Assembly: GCF_003730135.1 (NCBI RefSeq)
Contig: NZ_RJVO01000001.1
Location: forward strand, 372,001-436,000
Direction: 5' to 3'
Origin: Stagnimonas aquatica
GTDB taxonomy: Bacteria; Pseudomonadota; Gammaproteobacteria; Nevskiales; Nevskiaceae
DNA: 64,000 bases
The notes under the pieces are model-generated. The model was not told the origin of the DNA, made no database searches, and saw nothing but the letters and a program-made list of their open reading frames with translations. A program made the position numbers and the translations under genes. Shown here one piece after another: positions 27,506 through 36,300 of this stretch (position 1 is the stretch's first letter; every line of letters begins with the position of its first letter).

Positions 27506-30183
27506 CAGGCCGAGGACGGCTTGGTGATCGTTACGGTGGTGCTGGTCGAGGTCGCGGCGAGGTAGCGCTGCGTGCCGCTGTCACCCGTGCCGGCCTGGTT
27601 GGCAGTGACGGTGCAGCGGCCTTCGTTGACGCCATTGACCGTGGTGCCGCTCAGGGTGCAGGCATTGGCCGGCGTGCCACTGGCCGACAGGCTGACGCTC
27701 AGGCCGCTGTTGCTGCTGGCCAGGATGCTGGCGGTCTTGCCGGCTTCGATGCTGCTCGGCGTGGCGCTGAGGCTGAGGGTCTGGCTGGCATACGGTGCGC
27801 TGCACTCGTTGCTGGCGGTGCCGCCGTTCTGGCCCATGCAGGTCCAGCGCCAGGCGCCGTTGCTGCCGGAGACCGGGTTGGCGCTGCCGCTGCTGCAGAG
27901 GTTGGCGCTGGGCACGGTGGCGCTGCTGCTGCCGGCAGCGCTGCCGCAGGCGCCGTTCACCGGTACCGCGTTGACGGTGATGCTGGCGGTCTGTGAAGAC
28001 GCGGCGTTGTAGGCGTCGTCGCCGGCCTGGCTGATCGTGACGGTGCAGTTACCGGCGCCGACGCCAGTGACGGTGCCGCCGCTGTTGGTGCAAACCGTGC
28101 TCGGGCTGGTGCTGTAGCTCACCGTCAGACCGCTGCTGGCCGTCGCGCTGACGGTGCTGGTGGCGCCGACGAAGATCGTGCTGTTGCTGACGCTGGGCGT
28201 GCCAATGGTCTGGTCTTTCTTGCTGACGGCGATGTTCACCGTCTTCTCGTCGGCCGCGAGGTAGCGGCTGGTGCCGGTGGGAACCGCCGGCTGGTTGGCA
28301 GCGACGGTGCAGGTACCAGCGGCATTGCCGCTGACCGGAGCGGTGACGATGCTGGTGCCCTGCGTGGCGCCGAGGCCGCAGACGCTGGGGGTGCTGGTGC
28401 TCAGCACCGGCGCAGTGCCGTTGTCGCTCTGGGCGGTGACGTTGGTGCTGGCACCCACCTTGATGCTGCTGGCGGTGGCGCTGAGCGTCAGCGTCGGCTT
28501 GGGATAGCCGGCCGAGCAGGCGGTGGCGGCCGTCCTGGTGCCGCCACCGCTGCCGTCGCAGCCCCAGGTCCAGGCCGTGCTGCTGCCGCTCACGGCGGTG
28601 GCGGTGCCAGTGGCGCAGAGGTTGCTCGCCGGCGCAGTGCTGCTGCTCACGCCGCTGGCGCTGCCGCAGGCGCCGTTGACGTTGGCGGCGGTGTAGGTGA
28701 ACTGGTCAGCTGCGCTGGTGGCGCTGGTGCTGTTAGTGGTCACGGTCACGTCCACCGTGTTGGTGCCAGCAGGCGAAGTGGCCTTGATCTGCGTAGCGCT
28801 ATCGACGATGACGTTGGTCGCCACATTCGCGCCGAACTTCACCGTGCTGCTGCCGACCACGAACTTGGTGCCGGTGATGGTGACGACCGTGCCGCCATTG
28901 ACCGGGCCGGTATTGGGACTGATCGCCGTCACCGTGGGCACATTCGGGTCGACGCCATTGAACTCATACGCGCCGATGTCGCGGAGGCCGATTACCCCCA
29001 GAATCGTATTGGGCTTGTAACCGCGCTGGTCGGTGGTGGTGGCATTGGCGCCGCTGGCGTTGATCGCCGGGCTGGTACTCACCAGGGCATGCGTCTGCGT
29101 GGGGCCGCCGTTGTCGGCCAAGGTGGCGTTGAGGATGCTGGCGAGCGTCTTGTTCAGGCCATCGGACGTGGCCCGCAGATCGCTGGCGCCTGGCACAAAG
29201 TAGTTGTTAAACGCCTGAAAATCCGTTTCGCCGGCATGGCCGAACAGGTTGTTGGCATTGCCGGTCGGCGGCGCCGAGATTCCGCAGATTTCGCTGCAAT
29301 CGATGGCGGTGTTGCCGGCCACGATCGAATTGCGCAGCGTCACCGCTCCACTCTCGAGATAAATGCCGCCACCGACACCACCCAGTGTCGGAGCTGCGGT
29401 GTTGCCCACGAACGTGCTGTTGTTGACGGTGGCCGTGCCTACATCGACGTAGAGGCCGCCACCGTCATAGCTTGAGACGTTGCCGGAAACGGTCGAGTTC
29501 GAAAGGGTCACGCTGCCGAGGAGGACCCGGAGGCCACCGCCATGTTGGCCGGCCGTATTGCCCGATATCGTGCTGTTGCTGATGCTGACTGTGGCGGTGC
29601 TGCCTTCGACGTTGATGCCTCCGCCGCCGCCGCCCGCCGCATTGCCCGACAGGCTGCTGTTGCTGATGCTGACCGTGGCGTTGGTGCCGTTGACGCTGAT
29701 GGCGCCGCCGTGGGCCGCGCCTGTGACGGCGTTACCGGAGAACCGGCTGTTGGTGACGGTGAGGACATTGGCGGTGGTCGCCACCGTGATGGCGCCGCCA
29801 CGGGTCGAAGGCTTGAAGCCGGTCACCGTGACCTTGTCCAGCGTCAGGTTGCCGTTGTTGCCGAACGCCAGCATGCGGAAATTGCCGTTATTGCCGGTGA
29901 TGGTGCTGCCATTGCCCTCGATCGTGATCGTGCTGGTGATGTTGGGCAGCTGACCGGTGAGCGTGTAGCTGCCGTTGGTGGTCAGCACGAGGGTGTCGGT
30001 GCCGCTGCCGGCTGCGCAGCCGCCGGTGGCAGCGTCGTTGTTGGCGGCGGTGATGGCGTCCGGCAAGGTGCAGCTGCTGCCGTTGACGGTGATGGTGGCA
30101 GCCTGGACCGGCGCGGCCAGGGCGATGGACAGCCAGGCAAGGCAGCCGGCGATGGGCCAGCTCGGCATGGATGGGTTTTTCAT
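27163..30183 (-). CDS. Large secreted beta-helix/IPT/Ig-like surface protein
   Basis: 1006 residues from the ATG at 30183, which has AAGGAGAG upstream; an ATG at 30198 is in frame. The signal peptide ends near ALAAPVQA. Residues about 30-385 are a choice-of-anchor-Q beta-helix with repeated VSISNSSLSGNAAGGG-type turns and end DIGAYEFNG. An IPT/TIG domain follows (VTAISPNTGPVNGGTVVTIT). Then come two Cys-containing modules starting NGACGSA, each followed by Ig-like repeats (TLTLSATASSIKVGAS; TLSLSATPSSIEAGKT). The end is the shared GGxGxD module closing TYASCESN. Probably an extracellular adhesin or matrix protein. Confidence 0.83.
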   Translation of the reverse strand: MKNPSMPSWPIAGCLAWLSIALAAPVQAATITVNGSSCTLPDAITAANNDAATGGCAAGSGTDTLVLTTNGSYTLTGQLPNITSTITIEGNGSTITGNNGNFRMLAFGNNGNLTLDKVTVTGFKPSTRGGAITVATTANVLTVTNSRFSGNAVTGAAHGGAISVNGTNATVSISNSSLSGNAAGGGGGGINVEGSTATVSISNSTISGNTAGQHGGGLRVLLGSVTLSNSTVSGNVSSYDGGGLYVDVGTATVNNSTFVGNTAAPTLGGVGGGIYLESGAVTLRNSIVAGNTAIDCSEICGISAPPTGNANNLFGHAGETDFQAFNNYFVPGASDLRATSDGLNKTLASILNATLADNGGPTQTHALVSTSPAINASGANATTTDQRGYKPNTILGVIGLRDIGAYEFNGVDPNVPTVTAISPNTGPVNGGTVVTITGTKFVVGSSTVKFGANVATNVIVDSATQIKATSPAGTNTVDVTVTTNSTSATSAADQFTYTAANVNGACGSASGVSSSTAPASNLCATGTATAVSGSSTAWTWGCDGSGGGTRTAATACSAGYPKPTLTLSATASSIKVGASTNVTAQSDNGTAPVLSTSTPSVCGLGATQGTSIVTAPVSGNAAGTCTVAANQPAVPTGTSRYLAADEKTVNIAVSKKDQTIGTPSVSNSTIFVGATSTVSATASSGLTVSYSTSPSTVCTNSGGTVTGVGAGNCTVTISQAGDDAYNAASSQTASITVNAVPVNGACGSAAGSSSATVPSANLCSSGSANPVSGSNGAWRWTCMGQNGGTASNECSAPYASQTLSLSATPSSIEAGKTASILASSNSGLSVSLSASGTPANACTLSGTTVNGVNEGRCTVTANQAGTGDSGTQRYLAATSTSTTVTITKPSSACEAYRSRAGANVIDLRSSPGGQTVRGDASKFNVIFGSAFADTITGGNAGNCIDGGAGNDRLTAGTGENYLYGGDGNDTLTPGSGSTAMDGGAGTDKCGLASSRATATYASCESN

Positions 30184-30222
30184 GGTGCTCTCCTTCATGT
30201 TGATGATCGGGCCCTGACGCGC

Positions 30223-32994
30223 TTAGAAATGCGGATCAAAAGTCCAGCCCAGCTTCTCTTCGATGTCCTTGCGGAAACCCGTGGCGATCTGTTCGGGAGT
30301 CCGTCGGATGTACTGCTCGGCCAGGAAGCGTTTGCCATCCCTCGCGTGGGACTTGTGGTGCAGGGCGTCCGCCGCAACCAGCTCCTTGAGATAGGCGAGA
30401 ACCTGGCTCTTCTCCTGATCCAGTTCGCTATCGCTTTTTGGCTTCTTCGCCTGCGTTGGCGTCGGCTGCCCCTGGCTGTGACCGTTGGGTAGCTTTTCCG
30501 GCAGGTTGGTCCACACCACGTGATCGAGGCCCTGCCTATGCGCCCACATCGCCAGGTGCGGGATCTCCTTGGGCGAAAGATCGCCCTTGCTCCAGCTCCC
30601 GATCAGTTCCTCCATTTTTCCGGTCGGAATACCTTCGCGGGTCGCCAGATCGCGGACTGCGGCCGGCAGCGTCTCGGACGCCATCTGTACCCACAGGGAC
30701 TGCACGAGCGAGGCGTCCTCCGAGAGCACCAGCGTGATACGCCCGTCCCTGGAGCGACGCTTGTATTCCACCTTCAGCATCGGCCCGTCGACATACCACT
30801 GGCCGATCATCGGCAGCGTGCGCGGGTCCCAAACCAGCGAGCCCCAGGCGATGCAGGCGATCCGCCGCGAAGACCAGATGACGTTGCCTCGGTCAACCAG
30901 CTTGAGAACGCCCGAATCGCTGACTTCCAGATGCGACCAGGCGCTGCGAGTATTCGTACGCCACCGGATCTCTTCGCCGTGCTTGAACAGCAACTCGTTG
31001 TCGACGACCACGAGCGAACCCTTGTGGCCGTCCTTGGCGGAGCCGGCGCCGGCGGTGTACACGACGTGGCGGTCGGCACGACGGACCACATCAAAACCGT
31101 CGTCACGGACGATCAACTCGAAGCGGCGGCCGGGGGACAGCAGTCGATCCCCGGCAACCAGCGGACGGTCGCCGGACCAGGTCGCGGAGGGCGGGCGCCA
31201 CGCCTCGCCGGACGCCTCGGTGAACCGGACCACGAGGCTGCCGGCGTCGGTCACCTCGACTGCGTGATGGGATTTTTCCCGGCCCTGCTCGCGGAAAACC
31301 AGGCGATCCTCGCTGACGGTCAGCACGGCCTCGTCGCCGCTCATGTCTGCGGAGTCGTATCGGATTTCCTGCGTCAGCAAGTCCAGCAGCACGACCCGGT
31401 TGCCGCCACTGGTCTGGAGCGAATAGCGTCCGTTGGGGGAAATCAGCGTCCTGGTTTTCTTCAGGGTCCGGTCGGAGCGCAGGCTCGAAAGCGGAAACTT
31501 GAAGTCGGAGTCGGGCTGGTCGCCGCGCAGGAAGCGCAGCTGCCCCTGGTCAGTCAGTTGAATCGAGGTGAAGCCCCTTTTGTGGGCGTCGGCTCCCCAG
31601 GCGGCGTCGCCGTTGGCCTTGCAGACCACCAGATTGCCGTCGTGTGCCTGAAGGACCAGCTTGCCGTCGCCGTCGACCCGGGTGGCGGTCTCGAACAGGA
31701 CGCTGCGGTCTGCATTCACCAGCAGCTGAGCGTTGCCGTCTTCGTTGAAAACCAGGCTGTAGCGGCGGTTGGGAGAAACCAGCTTTTCCCCCTTGCGCAG
31801 TTGCTCCCCGCCCTTGAGCTCAGATTTCAACGCCTGCCACAGCACGGCTCCGCTGGGCTGGCCGTAGACCTTGGCTTGGTAGACCAGATTGCCGTCGTTG
31901 GTGAGTGACAGCACACCGGAAGTATTGTGCGGCGTGGTGATGCTCAGCACCCGCGTGCGCGAGGCGCCTGCTATCGACTCCAAGAGGATGCGCCCGTCGG
32001 CCGTGACGCAGAGTTCGGCCTCATCGGAAATGCGGGTCCGGGTTTCGAACAGAACGAAGCCGTCCGAGATGCGGGTCAGCGCCGCGTTGCCGTCCTCATT
32101 CAGCCGGAACTGGTAATCGCCGTTCTGCGAGATGATCCGCTGCTTCTTGTGCAGGACGTCCGGACGATGCCCGAGATTGCTGGGCGCTCCCGGAGGCAGG
32201 AACATCGGATTCTCGGATATCAGGCAGAAGCGCTCAGAGGCCCACGAGATGTCCCCTTTCAACGAACGCACCACCAGCGCGCCAGAATCCAGCAGTTCCA
32301 GGTAGTCGCAACGACGGTGTTGATACAGCCCGGAGATGATGGCGCCGTCGTCGGTAATCGGACACACCGCGCCGAAATCCAGCTTCAGCTTGGAAATGCC
32401 GTTTCCGCTGCTCCAGAACTCCCAGGGATGGAACGAAGCCCCGTCGGTACGTCTGAGTACCAGAGCGTCGCGACTGAACGGCCATTGGAGGACCTGCGGA
32501 CGTCCCTTCAAGCACTCGAGCTGATAGATGCCGTTCGAGGAGACCAGCATGGGATGCCGGCTGGTGGTCAGGGTTTCCCCGTTGCACAGCAGGCTTTTCG
32601 GCTGGGGGACCCGGGGCGCCACGTATCCGGTGTTTCCGCCGCTCTCCCCGAACTCGATGAGTCCGTTGTCGGTGAAGTGCGGCAGGCCGCCAACAGACGG
32701 AGGCCCGCTCCAGAGCGCGATGCTTTTGCCGGCGCCTTTGAGCAGCACGGTCCCAACCGTGTCCAGCACCAGCTCGTGCGCGTCCAGCCACTGGCTTTTC
32801 GACGAATACACCGGGCGGTTGCCGGTCAGGCAGTAGATGACGACCTCACCGTCGTGTTGGAAGACGAGCCGGTACCGCTTCTCGTGCGACAGCAGGCTGT
32901 GGCCGCGGCGCAGCAACTTGACCTCGGCCGGAATTTGCCCGCCGGGCCCGCAATGGTGTTCCCTGCCACCGCTTCCCTTGGTTGTCATGGTCAT
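30223..32994 (-). CDS. Bulb-type lectin repeat protein fused to a GGCT-like domain
   Basis: 923 residues with no signal peptide. Residues about 25-690 carry repeated B-lectin-like units such as YQFRLNEDGNAALTRISDGF, RYSLVFNEDGNAQLLVNADR and LVLQAHDGNLVV, variants of the mannose-binding QxDxNxVxY motif; most copies have lost full consensus. From about residue 710, IACIAWGSLVWDPRTLPMIG, then VDGPMLKVEYKRRS, matches the glycine-loop start of gamma-glutamylcyclotransferase/ChaC-like folds (YGSL, here WGSL), running to about residue 845. A Lys/Gln-rich linker and a helical tail end the protein. A possible carbohydrate-directed enzyme; activity is not proven. Confidence 0.7.
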   Translation of the reverse strand: MTMTTKGSGGREHHCGPGGQIPAEVKLLRRGHSLLSHEKRYRLVFQHDGEVVIYCLTGNRPVYSSKSQWLDAHELVLDTVGTVLLKGAGKSIALWSGPPSVGGLPHFTDNGLIEFGESGGNTGYVAPRVPQPKSLLCNGETLTTSRHPMLVSSNGIYQLECLKGRPQVLQWPFSRDALVLRRTDGASFHPWEFWSSGNGISKLKLDFGAVCPITDDGAIISGLYQHRRCDYLELLDSGALVVRSLKGDISWASERFCLISENPMFLPPGAPSNLGHRPDVLHKKQRIISQNGDYQFRLNEDGNAALTRISDGFVLFETRTRISDEAELCVTADGRILLESIAGASRTRVLSITTPHNTSGVLSLTNDGNLVYQAKVYGQPSGAVLWQALKSELKGGEQLRKGEKLVSPNRRYSLVFNEDGNAQLLVNADRSVLFETATRVDGDGKLVLQAHDGNLVVCKANGDAAWGADAHKRGFTSIQLTDQGQLRFLRGDQPDSDFKFPLSSLRSDRTLKKTRTLISPNGRYSLQTSGGNRVVLLDLLTQEIRYDSADMSGDEAVLTVSEDRLVFREQGREKSHHAVEVTDAGSLVVRFTEASGEAWRPPSATWSGDRPLVAGDRLLSPGRRFELIVRDDGFDVVRRADRHVVYTAGAGSAKDGHKGSLVVVDNELLFKHGEEIRWRTNTRSAWSHLEVSDSGVLKLVDRGNVIWSSRRIACIAWGSLVWDPRTLPMIGQWYVDGPMLKVEYKRRSRDGRITLVLSEDASLVQSLWVQMASETLPAAVRDLATREGIPTGKMEELIGSWSKGDLSPKEIPHLAMWAHRQGLDHVVWTNLPEKLPNGHSQGQPTPTQAKKPKSDSELDQEKSQVLAYLKELVAADALHHKSHARDGKRFLAEQYIRRTPEQIATGFRKDIEEKLGWTFDPHF

Positions 32995-33025
32995 CCCCGT
33001 TTTAGAGTGGTGCTGCCACTGGCAG

Positions 33026-33056
33026 AAAAAGGACGCGGCGGCAGCCGTCCGCGTCC
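33026..33056 (-). terminator. Terminator after the orphan SCESN tail
   Basis: On the minus strand GGACGCGGACGG pairs with CCGCCGCGTCC and is followed by TTTTT (33030-33026). It stands about 45 bp after the orphan stop codon and just upstream of the lectin-repeat gene. Confidence 0.8.
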
Positions 33057-33100
33057 CAGGTGCCCGTTTCGGCGCATGCAGAAAATCCCTGCTGCGGCCC

Positions 33101-33154
33101 TCAGTTGCTCTCGCAACTGGCGTAAATCAGGTTGCATTTGTTGCGGTCGGTGCC
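33101..33154 (-). pseudogene. Orphan 3' end of a third SCESN-type protein
   Basis: Read on the minus strand these codons give GTDRNKCNLIYASCESN and a TGA stop. This is the ending of the two adhesins at 25-30 kb (GTDKCGLASSRATATY then ASCESN), but no gene body is attached: the frame upstream loses similarity at once, and hfaD ends 160 bp away. With its own terminator downstream it looks like the remnant of a deleted gene. The rest of 32995-33313 holds only two hairpins. Confidence 0.7.
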
Positions 33155-33254
33155 ATTAGAGGCTGGCCGCGAGCCGCGCCAGGCCGCCGGCGCGAGCGGC
33201 CGGCGGGTGTCTGCGAAGTGGGTTCATGGTCTTGGACTTCTGTGGATCAGAAAC

Positions 33255-33295
33255 ACCCCGCCCGCGCCATCGGTAACGGACGACGGGGGCGGGGT
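33255..33295 (-). terminator. Hairpin downstream of hfaD
   Basis: On the minus strand ACCCCGCCC (33295-33287) pairs with GGGCGGGGT (33263-33255) and is followed by GTTTC. It begins 18 bp after the hfaD stop. Both stem and loop resemble the terminator at 27108-27156. Confidence 0.7.
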
Positions 33296-33313
33296 CTGCT
33301 GCATGGCTCGGCC

Positions 33314-36300
33314 TTAGCGGCCGCTGCGGACCAGGCTGCTCTGGTTGCCGATGGCGCTGGCGTTGAGGCTGTTGCCGCTGGTGACCGCCCCGCCGGTGTA
33401 GCTGCCCGGGGTGCTCAGGCCGGCGGTGCTGAAGCCGACCGTCACGCTGCTGATGGTCGCCGTCACCGTGGTGTTCAACAGACTCTGCGCGGCGTTGAGG
33501 CTGGTGAGCGGACCGCCGGTGGTGCTGACGCCGTTGAGCTGGATCTGCTGATTGCTGCTGTTGGCGATCGCCTGGGCCACCACGCTGTTGCCGTTGACCG
33601 CGAGCGCGGTGGGCACCGCGCTATCCGAGAACAGGCGGCTGCCGATGCTGCTGTCGGCCACCTGCGCCACCAGCACCGCGCTGTCGGTGGTCTGGCTATC
33701 GCTGGCGGTCACCGCCGTGGTCGCGGCGTTGAAGTTGCCGCTCAGGTTGTTGAGCAGACGGCTGGAGTCGTTGGCCACCGTGGTCGCCTGCAAGCGGTTG
33801 CCGCTCACCGAGGCCGCCGGCAGCACGCTGCCGTCGCCACCGATGACGCCCACCGTGGTGTTGCTCACCGCCGAGTACAGATCGCCACTGGTGGCGGCGG
33901 CATTGCCGGTGAGGCTCTGCGTGGCCGACAGCGCGATGGCACCGGTGGCGCTGGAGAAGGCCGCGCCGTCCAGGTTGTTGAGCACGCGGTTGCCGGCTAC
34001 CGCCGAACGCACCGTGTTGCCGGCGACGCTGGCGCTGGTGTTGGCCCCGAGCGTCGCCGCCTGCACGCCGATGGTGTTGTCGGTGGTGCCGCTCACCGCG
34101 CTGATCCCACCGGTGGAGCCATTGATGACCTGGGTGGCGCTGAGCGCCACCTGGCCGGTCAGGGTGCCCGAGACCGCGCCGGTGACTTCGCTGTTGTTGC
34201 CGGTGGCGCTGGTGGTGGCGACGTTGCTGTCGACGCTCAGCGCCGCGACGCCTTCGGTACCCAGCTCGCCGATGCCGACCGCGCCGATGCGCAGGCCGCC
34301 GTTGCTGGCCGCCAGCGAGGCGCTGCTGTTGAGCGTCTGCGTGGTGGTGGCGCCGAGCGTGCCCTCGATGTTGGCGGCGGACTCGCCGAGATCCACCACC
34401 CGGCTGTCGTTGCCGCTGGCGACCGTGGTGATGCCGTTGGCCGAGACGCTCAGGCTGGTGGCGCCAGCGCCAGCGACATTGCCGATGTTGGCGTCGGTGA
34501 TGCCGGCGTTGATGTCGGCGCTGGTGGCGGTCACCAGGCTGTCCAGCGTCTGGGTGGTATCAATGCCGGCAGTGCCGCCAGCCGCGATGCTGCCCGAGAC
34601 CCCGCCCAGGCTGGCGGTGCTGTTGTTGGCGGCGGCGACGGCCACCAGGCTGTTGTCGGCGACGCTGATGCTGGTGCTGCCGGTGCCGTTGCCGACCGTG
34701 CCGCCGTTGAGCAGGTTGGCGCCCAGGCTGACCAGGTTGTTGTTGGCATCGACCGTGGCGCCGGTGCTGGACTGGCTCACGGTGGCGCCGATGCGGGCGC
34801 TGCCGCCGATGGTGCCGTTGACGCCGCCACCGACGATGGTGGAGAGGTTGTCCGCCGCATCGGCACGCAGGCTGTTGCCGGTCACCGCCAGGCCGGTGCT
34901 GGCCCGGGCATTGCCCAGGCCGAGATCGGCGGCGGTCGGTGCCGCCGTGACGCCGACGTAGACGCCGCTGTTCTGCGCCAGCGAGGCGCCGGCACCGCTG
35001 GTCTGGCTGACCTCGCTACCGACCGTGCCCTGGCTCAGCTGACCCGACACCGCGCCGAGCACGACGCCGGCGTTGTTGCGCCGCGACAGCGCCTGCAGCG
35101 TGTTGCCGTTGACGTTGAGCGAGACGTTGTCGGTGTTGCTGCCGAACAGCGCCGCCGTCGGGTTGGACTCGACCAGGCCGAGGCCGGTGTCCAGGTTCTG
35201 CGCACGGGTATCGACGTTGTCGGCGGTCTGGGTGAGGCTGACGCCCAGACGGTCGGTCGGGCTGGCCAGGTTGACCACCCCGCTCACCGCGCCAAACTGC
35301 GCCTGGGCCTGGTTGGCCTGCGCCTGCGAAGCCAGGCTGTTGTCGCTGACGGTGAGGTTGAGGCGGCCGTCGACGATGTCGATCGCCTCGGTGGCGCCGT
35401 ACAGGCCGACGCCGGCACGGGTCAGGCCCGCCACCACATCCGACACCCCGCCAGCGGCGGTGTTGGCGTTCTGGGTGGCGCCGAGCACGACCGTGCCCTC
35501 GAAATTGCCGCTGGCGCTATCCAGGGTCTGCACCGAGCGGTTGAGTTCGGTCTGCGCGTCCACGGTGTTGCCGGAGACGGTGATCTCGGCGGCGGCCCGC
35601 GCCGGGTCGGCGCTCAGGGTGGTGCCGGCGTCGATCACGCCCAGACGCAGGTCGGTGAGCCGCGCTCCGGCGCTGATGCTGTCGGCCGTCTGCGTCGCGG
35701 TCACGGCGGTGCTGCCGCTGGCATTGCTGCCACCGCTCTGCGCACCGAGGCTCTGGCTGTTGCGGTTGACGGTGATCAGGCCGGCGGCACGGTTGCCGGA
35801 GACGGTCAACTGCGGCGCCGCCAGCGTGGTGGCGCTGGCGCCGATGCCCAGTCCGTTGACGTCCGCAGCGAAGGTCAGCAGCTGGGTCGCCGAACCGATG
35901 GCCTGCTGGTCCTGGCTGACATTCAGGGCGGCTTCGCGCGAGCCGGCGAAGGCGGCGACCTGCTGCTGGCCGTTGTTGCCCAGCACCTGGCCGATGGCGG
36001 TGTTGCCGGACACCGTGGTCTGCGACAGCGCATCAGTGGTGGCGACCGTGCCGATGCGCGAGTTGCTGACAGTGGCGCTCAGGGTGAGATCGCCGGCCAC
36101 CACGCCGAGAGTCTGGTTGCCGCCGATGGCGGCGGCGCCGGCCTGCACGCCGGCGCCGAGATCGGCAGCGGTGCTCTGGTCGTTGCCGGTGGCAATGGCG
36201 GTCAGCAGGTTGTCGGCGACGTTGCTGCTGACGCCGGTGGCCGTGGTCACACCGCTCAGGCCGATCCGATTGTCGGCGGCGGTGGACTCGATGTTCACGT

